Shown: positions 1 through 6,341, numbered from the stretch's first letter. The stretch is 9,044 nt of DNA from Thermoplasmatales archaeon (GCA_014874235.1 JACWAC010000046.1:1-9044); one strand, 5' to 3'. Notes: generated from the letters alone by a model not told the origin. Numbers and translations: made by a program.

Positions 1-10
1 CATGTAACCC

Positions 11-22
11 TTTTATATATAG
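11..22 (-). promoter_or_regulatory. Possible TATA box of a gene beyond the left edge
   Basis: Read on the minus strand, these bases form an AT-only tract of alternating T and A (TATATATAAAA) of the kind used as archaeal TATA boxes. A start site about 25 bases downstream would fall outside the window, so any gene it serves lies to the left. The rest of 1-246 shows no credible gene; it holds the perfect 8-base palindrome CGGGCCCG at 53-60 and AT-rich sequence downstream of the TetR gene. The assignment rests on base composition alone. Confidence 0.25.
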
Positions 23-246
23 TATTCGCTCAAACATTTCATAAAATACCCTCGGGCCCGTATAATTATTGGTTTAGTGCATCATTACACATTTAAAGAA
101 AAGTCTCGACGTTTCTCTTCGTCACTATGACCTTAATTGTCAAACTTGGTAGATCAAGTTTTCAGAAGTGCTAACATTGGAAATTTGTACGTGCTTTCTG
201 AATAATTGAGAATGTAGAATATCGCATTTCAATGCTTTGAATTGGT

Positions 247-861
247 TCACTTTGGATGAATATATTTGATTATGGAAGAGATCTGTTCTACGTAAGAAGG
301 ATCGGTTGCCATTCCCTTGAACATGAGCGTAAACCACCTTGATCCAATTATCATTTCGGCTAGAGTCTCTAGATTTATATCCTTAGGAATTTCTTTCCGT
401 TGGACTCCCCTTTCTAACAGGGTAATCAAACTTTTCTCACGAGGAGACCAGATCAAACGATAAATTTCCATTGAGAATTCAGGGTTGAGTTGTGTCTCTG
501 CAGCCAGTCCGTTTAAAATGGCAGGAAGATTCCCTCCCAACAGTTTGAGATATGCGTTCAAAAAATCACTCACATCTTCTGCTAGAGAGCCCGTATCGGG
601 TGGATGGTATACTTCAGAAAATTGCAGACTAATTACCTCAAGAACGAGGAAAGGCTTTGAGTTCCACCACCTGTAAATGGTTTTCTTTCCAACATTCGCC
701 TTTCTTGCAATCGATTCTATGCTTGTTCCCATATAGCCCTCCTTCAGCAAAATTCGGTAAGTTGCCTTTAATATTCTCGAACGACAGTCCATGTCTCGCG
801 GCCTGCCTTTTGGTTTCTGGTTTAGAGTATGCCCCTTCTGTTTTGTTTTTTCTTTATCCAT
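247..861 (-). CDS. TetR/AcrR-family transcriptional regulator
   Basis: This 204-residue protein is predicted to be a cytoplasmic dimeric repressor released from DNA by a small ligand. Residues 1-23 are a basic tail with GRPRD (19-23), common just before the helix-turn-helix in this family. The DNA-binding domain spans about 25-72, with the recognition part at 47-66 (SIESIARKANVGKKTIYRWW), a textbook TetR match. The C-terminal half is helical, and the segment around 150-180 (ERGVQRKEI, then NLETLAEMIIGSRW) resembles TetR_C_11/C_16-like ligand domains. Length is normal. The ATG at 861 is chosen because a minus-strand TATA box at 888-897 places transcription start just before it. The gene is divergent from the 92-residue protein, with symmetric sequences between them, so autoregulation and control of that neighbour are likely. 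The ligand cannot be inferred. The family call is firm; the target is inference. Confidence 0.9.
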   Translation of the reverse strand: MDKEKTKQKGHTLNQKPKGRPRDMDCRSRILKATYRILLKEGYMGTSIESIARKANVGKKTIYRWWNSKPFLVLEVISLQFSEVYHPPDTGSLAEDVSDFLNAYLKLLGGNLPAILNGLAAETQLNPEFSMEIYRLIWSPREKSLITLLERGVQRKEIPKDINLETLAEMIIGSRWFTLMFKGMATDPSYVEQISSIIKYIHPK

Positions 862-919
862 ATTGAATATAGAAATGGAACGTGTCGTATATATATCTTT
901 ATGCTATGTATTAGAATAC
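860..919. promoter_or_regulatory. Candidate TetR operators in the divergent promoter region
   Basis: Two symmetric elements lie between the divergent genes. ATATTGAATAT (860-870) is a perfect inverted repeat about one central base; it overlaps the predicted transcription and translation start of the tetR gene. GTATTAGAATAC (908-919) has arms GTATT/AATAC around AG, and its centre falls almost exactly midway between the two outward-facing TATA boxes. The two share the TATT-n-AATA core with slightly different spacing. This layout would let one repressor shut both promoters. Binding is inference. Confidence 0.4.
888..897 (-). promoter_or_regulatory. TATA box of the tetR gene
   Basis: The alternating TATATATATC tract reads GATATATATA on the minus strand. 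Its centre is about 31 bases from the ATG at 861, giving a predicted leader of only a few bases, as is usual in Thermoplasmatales. Confidence 0.5.
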
Positions 920-930
920 GCTACGTATCG

Positions 931-940
931 TTTATATATA
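931..940 (+). promoter_or_regulatory. TATA box of the 92-residue protein gene
   Basis: TTTATATATA fits the archaeal TATA consensus. Its centre lies about 31 bases before the ATG at 967, so the transcript would start a few bases before that codon. This decides the start: longer in-frame readings beginning upstream at 829 would begin before the promoter and are excluded. Confidence 0.6.
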
Positions 941-966
941 GAAGAGAATTAGAGATCAATAACAAA

Positions 967-1245
967 ATGACTGAGCATATAGAAGATAGTGAAACAATAA
1001 ACAAAGCATTAAGAATACTCCGGTCCCGGGGGTTCAATTACTTCGTGATGTCATTGAAGGAAAATTCGGAAGACGTATTCCTTCTTTACTTGCCTTTTGA
1101 GAAAGTTATCTTCTTGGACAGAGAAAAAATTGAACTAGAAGTACCCACAGGAGAACGGATCATCAGGAAAACAGATGATATAGTGAGAATTGAGATTTTA
1201 AAGGCGAAGAATCCGGAGTTCTTCGCTTCTTTGGAAGAAGAATAA
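967..1245 (+). CDS. Hypothetical protein, 92 residues
   Basis: I do not recognise this family. The protein is small, soluble and acidic at both ends, with no signal peptide, membrane segment or cysteine. Residues about 10-22 (TINKALRILRSRG) look like an amphipathic helix. Residues 23-72 alternate hydrophobic and polar residues, with FNYFVMSL, VFLLYLPFEKVIFL and IELEVPTGERII suggesting several beta strands. A charged helix closes the chain and ends LEEE. The frame can be extended upstream to 829, but the TATA box at 931-940 and antisense overlap with tetR argue for the ATG at 967. It is divergent from the TetR gene, so it may be that repressor's target. It could be a small ligand-binding or regulatory partner, but nothing in the sequence identifies one. 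Existence is likely; function is unknown. Confidence 0.65.
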   Translation: MTEHIEDSETINKALRILRSRGFNYFVMSLKENSEDVFLLYLPFEKVIFLDREKIELEVPTGERIIRKTDDIVRIEILKAKNPEFFASLEEE

Positions 1246-1426
1246 TGAGGGGACAGAGAGTCCATAAGACATGCTAGTCCATTCCAGTGAATAACCATTG
1301 ATGCTGCCCTAGTAGAAGTTGAGTTCTTTGGCTCTGGCCCAAGAGTAAAGAGTTCGAGTTTTGATCCACTTGTAAATTGTGGTCAAAGGATTTATAGACT
1401 TACTATAGTAGTCGTATTGAGACAGA
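1246..1426 (-). pseudogene. Apparent decayed reading frame fragment
   Basis: Read on the minus strand toward the 92-residue gene, this gap gives a protein-like string rich in Trp, Tyr and basic residues (SINPLTTIYKWIKTRT, then LYSWARAKELNFY). It reaches a TAG at 1309-1311 and then continues in the same frame as GSINGYSLEW and beyond. The TAG would be CAG (Gln) after one transition. The composition recalls transposase C-termini, but I cannot name a family, and no terminal repeats or target duplication were seen. It lies immediately before lpd and contains that gene's promoter on the other strand. It may instead be a chance reading of regulatory DNA. Confidence 0.25.
1391..1397 (+). promoter_or_regulatory. 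TATA box of the disulfide reductase gene
   Basis: TTTATAG is centred about 33 bases upstream of the ATG at 1427, predicting a leader of roughly 6-9 bases. There is no clear Shine-Dalgarno sequence, which fits near-leaderless translation. Confidence 0.5.
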
Positions 1427-2860
1427 ATGAAGCAATATGATCTGATAGTAATTGGGAGCGGCTCGGCTATGAACATTGTGGAACCGATGATTCGGAGGAA
1501 TCCACAGATCAAGATCGCAGTCATTGACAAGGACGAGCCAGGAGGGATATGCCTTACGAGGGGCTGCATCCCATCGAAAATAATGGTCTATCCCGCTGAG
1601 CTCGTAAGAATCATTGATGAAGCTGAAGCTCTGGGGATAGACGTCGAAATCAGAAGCGTGAGCTATGAAAAGATCATGAACAGGATGAGGTCTCTCATTG
1701 ACGAGGATATCAATTCGATCCGGAAGGGGCTTTCCAACTCAGAGAACATCGACTACTATCATGCACAGGCAGAATTCATCGCACCATACCATATGAAGGT
1801 GGCAGACGAAACCATCGGCGGAAAGATGATCTTCCTGGCGACAGGTTCGAGGGTGTTATTACCTCGGATCAAGGGGCTTGATGCTATTGGGTACCATACC
1901 AGCGATTCTATCATAAGGATGGGGCTGAAGGAACTGCCTAGGAGCATCGCAGTCATCGGAGGAGGTTACATCGCGGCAGAGCTCGGGCACTTCTTTTCCG
2001 CTCTGGGCTCAAAGGTAACAATCATTGGCAGGAATCCGCAGTACCTACCAGACGAAGAACCAGAAGTCTCTGCACTAGCCGTTCGCCATATGAGACAGAA
2101 CATGGCCATCATGATGAACCACGAAGTGCGCGAAATCGAATCGATACCAGGGGCAATGAAGAAGCTAATTGCAGTCGAAAGGCAGACCGGAAGCAGGGTT
2201 GAAGTCGAGGTAGATGAAATTCTTGTCGCGACCGGCAGGGGACCGGTAAATGACATTCTGCGCCCAGAGAAGGGAGGGATAGAGACCACCGAAGACGGAT
2301 GGATACAGGTAAACGAGTATCTTGAGACCTCTCAGCCAAACATCTACGCATTTGGCGATGCCAATGGAAGGTACCTGTTCAAGCACGTAGCCAATTATGA
2401 ATCGGAGATCGTATACTACAACGCGGTGCTGAAGAGGAAGGTCAAGGTCGACTATCATGCCATCCCCCACGCAGTATTCACCTATCCTGAGATCGCAGGT
2501 GTTGGATTAAAAGAGAAGGAGGCAATCGAGAAGTACGGTCACGACAGAATTCTCATCGGTTTCCAGAGATACGAAGACACAGCCAAGGGCGAGGCAATGA
2601 ACGCTAAGGATTACTTCGCAAAGGTCATTCTGGAAAGGGACTCGATGAAGATACTCGGTGCGCACATAATCGGACCGCATTCATCAATCCTGATTCAAGA
2701 GATCATCAACCTGATGTACACCGCTGATCACAGCGCCCAACCCATACTGGAGGCGATGCACATTCACCCGTCGCTAAGCGAGGTGGTGCAGCGGGCATTC
2801 AGCTCGCTGATGAGCCCGGAAGGGTACCACCACATTCTTGGGCACCACGGACTTGCTTGA
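1427..2860 (+). CDS. lpd: FAD-dependent pyridine nucleotide-disulfide oxidoreductase, dihydrolipoamide dehydrogenase-like
   Basis: This 477-residue protein is a full-length class I flavoprotein disulfide reductase, expected to be a cytoplasmic homodimer that passes electrons between NAD(P)H and a disulfide. The FAD-binding fold starts at residue 4 (IVIGSGSAMN). The redox-active pair is C42 and C47 in GGICLTRGCIPSK. The nucleotide-binding motif is GGGYIAAELG at 178-187. The second FAD motif, IYAFGDANG, is at 306-314. The C-terminal dimer domain carries the catalytic base H447 and its Glu partner E452 (HIHPSLSE). Odd points: the third glycine of the first GxGxxG is Met15, and the strand after the NAD(P) loop ends in IIGRN with Arg202 where NAD enzymes usually have an acid, hinting at NADPH. 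No E1/E2 dehydrogenase-complex genes are adjacent. A mycothione/glutathione-reductase-like or mercuric-reductase-like role is therefore possible; no metal-binding N-terminal domain is present. Confidence 0.85.
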   Translation: MKQYDLIVIGSGSAMNIVEPMIRRNPQIKIAVIDKDEPGGICLTRGCIPSKIMVYPAELVRIIDEAEALGIDVEIRSVSYEKIMNRMRSLIDEDINSIRKGLSNSENIDYYHAQAEFIAPYHMKVADETIGGKMIFLATGSRVLLPRIKGLDAIGYHTSDSIIRMGLKELPRSIAVIGGGYIAAELGHFFSALGSKVTIIGRNPQYLPDEEPEVSALAVRHMRQNMAIMMNHEVREIESIPGAMKKLIAVERQTGSRVEVEVDEILVATGRGPVNDILRPEKGGIETTEDGWIQVNEYLETSQPNIYAFGDANGRYLFKHVANYESEIVYYNAVLKRKVKVDYHAIPHAVFTYPEIAGVGLKEKEAIEKYGHDRILIGFQRYEDTAKGEAMNAKDYFAKVILERDSMKILGAHIIGPHSSILIQEIINLMYTADHSAQPILEAMHIHPSLSEVVQRAFSSLMSPEGYHHILGHHGLA

Positions 2861-2876
2861 GGCTCATTCACTTTCC

Positions 2877-2891
2877 TTAATTTCTGATAAT
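2877..2891 (+). repeat. 15-base repeat, copy 1
   Basis: TTAATTTCTGATAAT occurs here just past the lpd stop codon and again identically at 3659-3673 just past the HTa terminator hairpin. Both copies lie in T-rich 3' regions of plus-strand genes, so a role in transcript ending or 3'-end formation is plausible. Two AT-rich copies could also be chance. Confidence 0.4.
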
Positions 2892-2927
2892 TTCTAAATC
2901 GTACCATTCTAGCTGGGGTGGGATGAA

Positions 2928-3071
2928 TTAGCATAGGCGATTTGCAGGTGGAGTATATAGAAAATATGAGGTCATTGTCAAATTCCCTTTGATAAGCTCA
3001 GGTAGTAGTGATGCCAGAATGACATCTTGAGTAGACCTTCCTTTGTCTTTAACCTGTGCTTTAGCAGCCAT
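2928..3071 (-). CDS. Possible small protein or truncated gene start, 47 residues
   Basis: An ATG-initiated minus-strand frame reads MAAKAQVKDKGRSTQDV and then ILASLLPELIKGN before drifting into less natural sequence and stopping at TAA (2928-2930). The first 33 residues are helix-like and mixed-charge, resembling a genuine N-terminus, while the tail (SYFLYTPPANRLC) looks out of character. There is no TATA box at the expected distance; a TAA lies immediately before the ATG. It could be the surviving N-terminal end of a transposase-type gene, or spurious. I cannot identify a family. Confidence 0.25.
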   Translation of the reverse strand: MAAKAQVKDKGRSTQDVILASLLPELIKGNLTMTSYFLYTPPANRLC

Positions 3072-3286
3072 TTAAATGAATACCTAGAACCCTCACCAGT
3101 TACGAGACCGTTTCTCAGTTGCTATTTTCTAGCATAAGGATGTTAGGTTCAAATTCCTAAAAAATTGAGTTAATCCTTAACTCCGATATGAGATCAGTTC
3201 TGCTGGATGACTGAGTCGAAGTTGTTCCACATTTTGCACCGTCAAATGCAGTTTTAGCCCGAAAAAACGCCGATTTCTGCATCATG

Positions 3287-3294
3287 TATTAATA
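3287..3294 (+). promoter_or_regulatory. TATA box of the HTa gene
   Basis: TATTAATA lies inside the perfect 10-base palindrome GTATTAATAC (3286-3295). Its centre is 26 bases upstream of the ATG at 3317, which predicts a leaderless mRNA beginning at or next to the start codon. Confidence 0.5.
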
Positions 3295-3316
3295 CTAAAA
3301 TGTCCATTTCATCGCT

Positions 3317-3586
3317 ATGGTCGGAATTTCAGAGATTGCAAAAAACGTTGCCGGAAAGGCAAAGGTATCGCAGAAAGCAGCTGAAAATGTTCTCAGAGAG
3401 GCTCTGAGGGACATAGTGAAGAACGTTGACAAGGGAAAGAAGGTCAGGCTCGCTGGATTTGGAATATTCTCAAGGAAGAAGACCAAGGCAAGGAAAGCCA
3501 AGAATCCCAGGACGAAGGCAATCATAAACGTCCCAGCTAAGAATAAGTTCCATTTCTCAGCTTCTTCCAACGTGAAGTACAAATAA
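3317..3586 (+). CDS. HU-family DNA-binding protein, Thermoplasma HTa-like
   Basis: This 89-residue protein is the major chromatin protein expected in Thermoplasmatales, which lack eukaryote-type histones and use a bacterial-derived HU homologue. It acts as a dimer that bends and protects DNA. Residues 1-42 form the helical dimer base (MVGISEIAKNVAGKA begins almost as in Thermoplasma HTa). Residues 46-65 carry the HU signature: AGFGIFSRKKTKARKAKNPR. N63-P64 sits at the tip region of the DNA-grasping beta arms, where the conserved proline intercalates. The C-terminus is FHFSASSNVKYK. The chain is Lys/Arg-rich and of normal length. The ATG at 3317 is supported by the TATA spacing; an upstream ATG at 3300 is out of frame. 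The gene stands alone and ends in two hairpins and a T-tract. Identification is firm and is the best taxonomic marker in the window. Confidence 0.95.
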   Translation: MVGISEIAKNVAGKAKVSQKAAENVLREALRDIVKNVDKGKKVRLAGFGIFSRKKTKARKAKNPRTKAIINVPAKNKFHFSASSNVKYK

Positions 3587-3592
3587 TCGCTA

Positions 3593-3660
3593 GGTTGTTC
3601 CCTAAACAACCCTTGCATACTCTATTAGATTAGGGCAAGGAATCTCTTTGCCCATTTTTT
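3593..3660 (+). terminator. Two hairpins and a T-tract after the HTa gene
   Basis: Seven bases past the stop codon is a perfect 7-bp hairpin, GGTTGTT (3593-3599) and AACAACC (3605-3611) around the loop CCCTA. A second hairpin pairs GGGCAA (3633-3638) with TTGCCC (3648-3653), extended inward by one G-U and one G-C pair, and is followed by TTTTTT at 3655-3660. The second resembles a bacterial intrinsic terminator; archaea need mainly the T-tract, so the hairpins may rather stabilise an abundant mRNA. The region also separates HTa from the convergent peptidase gene. Confidence 0.6.
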
Positions 3661-3673
3661 AATTTCTGATAAT
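3659..3673 (+). repeat. 15-base repeat, copy 2
   Basis: Second exact copy of TTAATTTCTGATAAT, directly continuing from the T-tract after the HTa hairpins. See copy 1 at 2877-2891. Confidence 0.4.
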
Positions 3674-3698
3674 AGCCCATCCACTCTTCTTTCTCATA

Positions 3699-4385
3699 CT
3701 ATTCATTTAGTCTAAATCTTCCAATCTTCTCCACGATGCTTAACAACTCTTTCGAATAGGGAGAAGAATCGAACAGATCGGTTTCTGTTATCCTGGAGAA
3801 ATGTCCATTCGCGTGTATGATCCTTCCCTTCCCGAGATGGAATGCGACGTGTCCCTTGAAGAACACCAGATCTCCAGGAAGTGCAGATTCAAAGCCATCT
3901 ACTGTTACTGATGCATCCCTCTGTTGATTTGAATTCCTAGGAATTTCCGTACCGGAAAAACGAAATAACCTCTGAGTAAATCCAGAGCAGTCGAATCCGA
4001 AGTCCGATGTCCCTCCCCACAGGTAAGGGATTCCCATAAACTTCCTTGTCAGTTTGATCGGAATGAATTTTTCGTCGATTGAGTGAAGGTAACGATTAGG
4101 TATCTTGAAGTCTTCAATGTCCCCTTTGCTAACATAAGCTCCAAATGGAAATGTCATCATTTCGTTTCTCACTTGATGAGACAACTTGAAGTGCCTGTCA
4201 CTCCATTCCCCAAGAATTGCAGTCTTTACATACCCCACCACTCCATCGATGCTTCTAACCTTCGAGAAACGTCCAATCTCCTCGAGCATATCCACAGATT
4301 CCCCATATACAACTTGGGAATCTCTTTCAGATTCTGTAGAGGGTTGAGTCCATATGTCTGCCACACCGGTAACAACCATCTGCAT
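3699..4385 (-). CDS. NlpC/P60 cysteine peptidase with N-terminal SH3-like domain, YkfC-like
   Basis: This 228-residue protein is predicted to hydrolyse gamma-D-glutamyl bonds in murein-derived peptides. Residues about 4-58 form an SH3b-like domain, starting ADIWTQP and continuing VVYGESVDMLEE and GVVGYVKTAIL, as in bacterial dipeptidyl-peptidase VI/YkfC. The NlpC/P60 domain spans about 110-225: YLWGGTSDFGFDCSGF holds the nucleophile C133, GDLVFF at 171-176 precedes catalytic H179, and H191 in IIHANG is the third polar residue. There is no signal peptide, so it should act in the cytoplasm on imported peptides rather than on a wall, which these archaea lack. It is shorter than typical YkfC (about 300 residues). 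ATG at 4385 is used; an in-frame ATG at 4379 is possible. It lies 64 bases after pckG on the same strand, as a second operon gene or from its own weak promoter. Domain identity is firm; the substrate is inferred. Confidence 0.88.
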   Translation of the reverse strand: MQMVVTGVADIWTQPSTESERDSQVVYGESVDMLEEIGRFSKVRSIDGVVGYVKTAILGEWSDRHFKLSHQVRNEMMTFPFGAYVSKGDIEDFKIPNRYLHSIDEKFIPIKLTRKFMGIPYLWGGTSDFGFDCSGFTQRLFRFSGTEIPRNSNQQRDASVTVDGFESALPGDLVFFKGHVAFHLGKGRIIHANGHFSRITETDLFDSSPYSKELLSIVEKIGRFRLNE

Positions 4386-4415
4386 AACGATTCTATGATG
4401 TGCGGATAGAAAAAT

Positions 4416-4426
4416 GTTATGATATG
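4416..4426 (-). promoter_or_regulatory. Weak TATA-like element before the NlpC/P60 gene
   Basis: The minus strand reads CATATCATAAC here, about 36 bases before the ATG at 4385, predicting a leader of around 10 bases. It is a poor match, and readthrough from pckG is equally possible. Confidence 0.25.
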
Positions 4427-4449
4427 ATTGACAATCTTGAGATGTTTAT

Positions 4450-6321
4450 TCAGTTGCTCAGAATAGCAGAGGGTGAGACTTCGTCCCCAAACCTTTTTTG
4501 CATCTCCCTTAGACGGGAAATTTCTTCTTCCAGTTCTTCTTGAACCTCACTGGGTGTTGTTTTAATCCCCTCATAAACTTCCTTGATTCTAAGATCTTTT
4601 TCTATCAACTTCGAGATCCTTATTTTGAATTGGGAGTCATACTGTTCTTTTGTGTAGTCTTTCTGTAGCACGCTCCTGAACAGAGGCATCAGATCTTCGA
4701 ACTTTGGTATGAATCCGATGGGAGTGAGTATTGCGCCTACCTCTTCGTGAATTCTCTTTTCCATCCACCTAAGCCAGACAGCTTTATCCACCTTATCGTT
4801 CAAGAATTCTCCATCTTCCTTCAGAAAATAATTGACAGCGAAAATGACAGGTTTTTTCTTAAGCTTGGCGCCAAATCTGAGATAGTTTTCCAGATACTTC
4901 CCGAGATCAACTGACAGGAATTCCATGATAGACATTGCATTGAAAGTCCTGACTCCGGTCTTTCCGAGAGCAGCTGCAGTGGTTTCTGATTCTATACTTG
5001 CTCCCTTGTTGATTACTCCATGATTCCAGCTGAGAGATTGGATCACAGGAGGCCAGGTGTCACTATCTCTCCCACCGTATATCATTCCCTCGATTGGAAC
5101 TCCGTCCTTGTTATCCAGGGCAGCCCTGTCCAAACCTGAAAATGAACTCAGCTGGACCGTAAATCTAGCATTCTTGTGCGACGGGGTAATTTCTTTTCCC
5201 GCCGCGTCCTTGTTAGCTCTCTTCCAATCACCGCTATGGTTTTCCCCTGATTCCGGAATTGGAATTCCCATTCCATTCCAATAAGGATTCCCATCATTGA
5301 CTAGAACGTTTGAGAAAATGGCTTCATCTTCACTGAAAAGGACTTTCCAGATAGTACTGTCGTCCGCTTCATTCACACCGTCTATGATCCCAAACACTCC
5401 GTTTTCTACATTTATGCCTCTTGCTACTCCTTCTTTGTCCTTTATGAACGTGAGATCATCACCCACGATTCTCTCTGAAGGGACCATGCAGGTGGATGTT
5501 TTTCCACACGCTGATGGGAATGCTCCTGTGAGATAAGTCACTCTGTGATCTTTTCCATTGACGCCCATTAAGAACATGTGCTCTGACAACCAACCCTCCT
5601 TCAGCGCCCTTGCTATCGTTATCCTGAATGCTAGTTTCTTGAGTCCCACTGTGTTTCCTGCATACTGAGTGTTAATTGATAGAGTTTTGTTCCCCTCTAA
5701 GTCAAAGAAAACTCTCCTTTCCTTGAGATTCTTACTCACCTTTCTGGAATCAACCTCACCCTGACTGTGGACGAACTTGAGAAAATCGGTTTCGGGATGG
5801 TGCGCGAAATAATCGAAATCTGTCCTGTAAAGCATCATGTCACTGTGCATAACGTAGTAAGAATCAGTAATCTGCACTGCCTTCGAAGAAAATGGAGATT
5901 CTTTGGGTCCAAGGGAAAAGAAACCAATGAGCATCGTTCTTCCCCTCATTATGCCTTTCATCAGACCTTCTACTTCTTTCAGTCCAGATTCGCGCTCCAC
6001 AGTGTTTATAAATGGAAGTTTCTGTCCTTCTTTTGTTAGAACCTTAGTGTTCTCCTTATCTCTTGCCTGGTCATAGTAATTATCAAAGTGGTAAGTGTGA
6101 TTTGCTCTCTTCAGCCGAGTCTCTTCGCCATTATCCAGTGACTTGTTTCTGATGTATTCGCGATCTTCTTCCGCATCTGTGACCACAAACACCGAGTTCG
6201 GTTCCATGAGTTCAACGTAGCGAGTAATGAAATCTACTAGTTCTTTATTGTCAATTAGTTCAATCTTTTTTAGTTCGGAGAGAGGAAAAGTATCTCTATT
6301 AGATAGAATAGAATTTTTCAT
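4450..6321 (-). CDS. pckG: Phosphoenolpyruvate carboxykinase (GTP)
   Basis: This enzyme converts oxaloacetate plus GTP to phosphoenolpyruvate, GDP and CO2, the entry to gluconeogenesis from the citric acid cycle. From ATG 6321 it has 623 residues, the normal size for the GTP class (residues below are in this numbering). The P-loop is FPSACGKTST at 268-277, the form typical of GTP rather than ATP enzymes. The substrate region reads YAGNTVGLKK (220-229), followed by a metal-binding His in EHMFLMGV (247-254). The kinase-2 motif GDDLTF is at 287-292, and YGGRDSDTWPPV (415-426) matches the conserved YGGR segment. PVIFAVNYF (491-499) begins the guanine-pocket region. The C-terminus is an acidic coiled helix. 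A GTG at 6330 would add three residues, but the TATA box is 25 bases before ATG 6321, favouring a leaderless start there. It is transcribed alone or with the peptidase gene downstream. Confidence 0.95.
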   Translation of the reverse strand: MKNSILSNRDTFPLSELKKIELIDNKELVDFITRYVELMEPNSVFVVTDAEEDREYIRNKSLDNGEETRLKRANHTYHFDNYYDQARDKENTKVLTKEGQKLPFINTVERESGLKEVEGLMKGIMRGRTMLIGFFSLGPKESPFSSKAVQITDSYYVMHSDMMLYRTDFDYFAHHPETDFLKFVHSQGEVDSRKVSKNLKERRVFFDLEGNKTLSINTQYAGNTVGLKKLAFRITIARALKEGWLSEHMFLMGVNGKDHRVTYLTGAFPSACGKTSTCMVPSERIVGDDLTFIKDKEGVARGINVENGVFGIIDGVNEADDSTIWKVLFSEDEAIFSNVLVNDGNPYWNGMGIPIPESGENHSGDWKRANKDAAGKEITPSHKNARFTVQLSSFSGLDRAALDNKDGVPIEGMIYGGRDSDTWPPVIQSLSWNHGVINKGASIESETTAAALGKTGVRTFNAMSIMEFLSVDLGKYLENYLRFGAKLKKKPVIFAVNYFLKEDGEFLNDKVDKAVWLRWMEKRIHEEVGAILTPIGFIPKFEDLMPLFRSVLQKDYTKEQYDSQFKIRISKLIEKDLRIKEVYEGIKTTPSEVQEELEEEISRLREMQKRFGDEVSPSAILSN

Positions 6322-6341
6322 GCAATCCACTAGGGAATATC

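Larger units (their letters stand above)
2861..3286. other. Long intergenic region, mostly featureless
   Basis: This gap carries the T-rich 3' region of lpd and one copy of a 15-base repeat at 2877-2891, a possible 47-codon minus-strand frame at 2928-3071, and AT-rich sequence up to the HTa promoter. A TATA-like GTATATAG at about 2953-2960 is followed only by a very short plus-strand frame. I see no tRNA, CRISPR, insertion-sequence end or convincing structured RNA. The hairpin TTAGG/CCTAA around TTCAAATT near 3152-3169 mimics a T-arm but no tRNA can be built around it. Confidence 0.5.

Noticed and set aside
140..337. Minus-strand frame overlapping the end of tetR
   Set aside because: It is out of frame with the tetR gene it overlaps, has poor composition and no promoter.
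829..966. Upstream in-frame extension of the 92-residue protein (46 extra residues)
   Set aside because: It overlaps the start of tetR, contains both promoters, and reads as unnatural Ile/Tyr/Cys-rich sequence; the TATA box at 931-940 supports the ATG at 967.
1966..2470. Three long antisense frames inside the disulfide reductase gene
   Set aside because: They mirror an intact, fully conserved gene on the plus strand and have unnatural composition.
2914..2923. TGGGGTGGGA, also present on the minus strand at 6435-6444, considered as a mobile-element end
   Set aside because: Only ten bases are shared, the second copy lies within coding sequence of the VapB-like gene, and no further terminal repeat or target duplication accompanies either copy.
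2965..3030. C/D box-like motifs (GTGATG, GATGACTGAG elsewhere at about 3207) considered as guide RNAs
   Set aside because: Boxes do not match the consensus with correct spacing, and no terminal stem is present.
3152..3169. T-arm-like hairpin TTAGG-TTCAAATT-CCTAA suggesting a tRNA or tRNA fragment
   Set aside because: The loop has eight bases instead of seven for that stem, and no acceptor, anticodon or D arm can be built around it.
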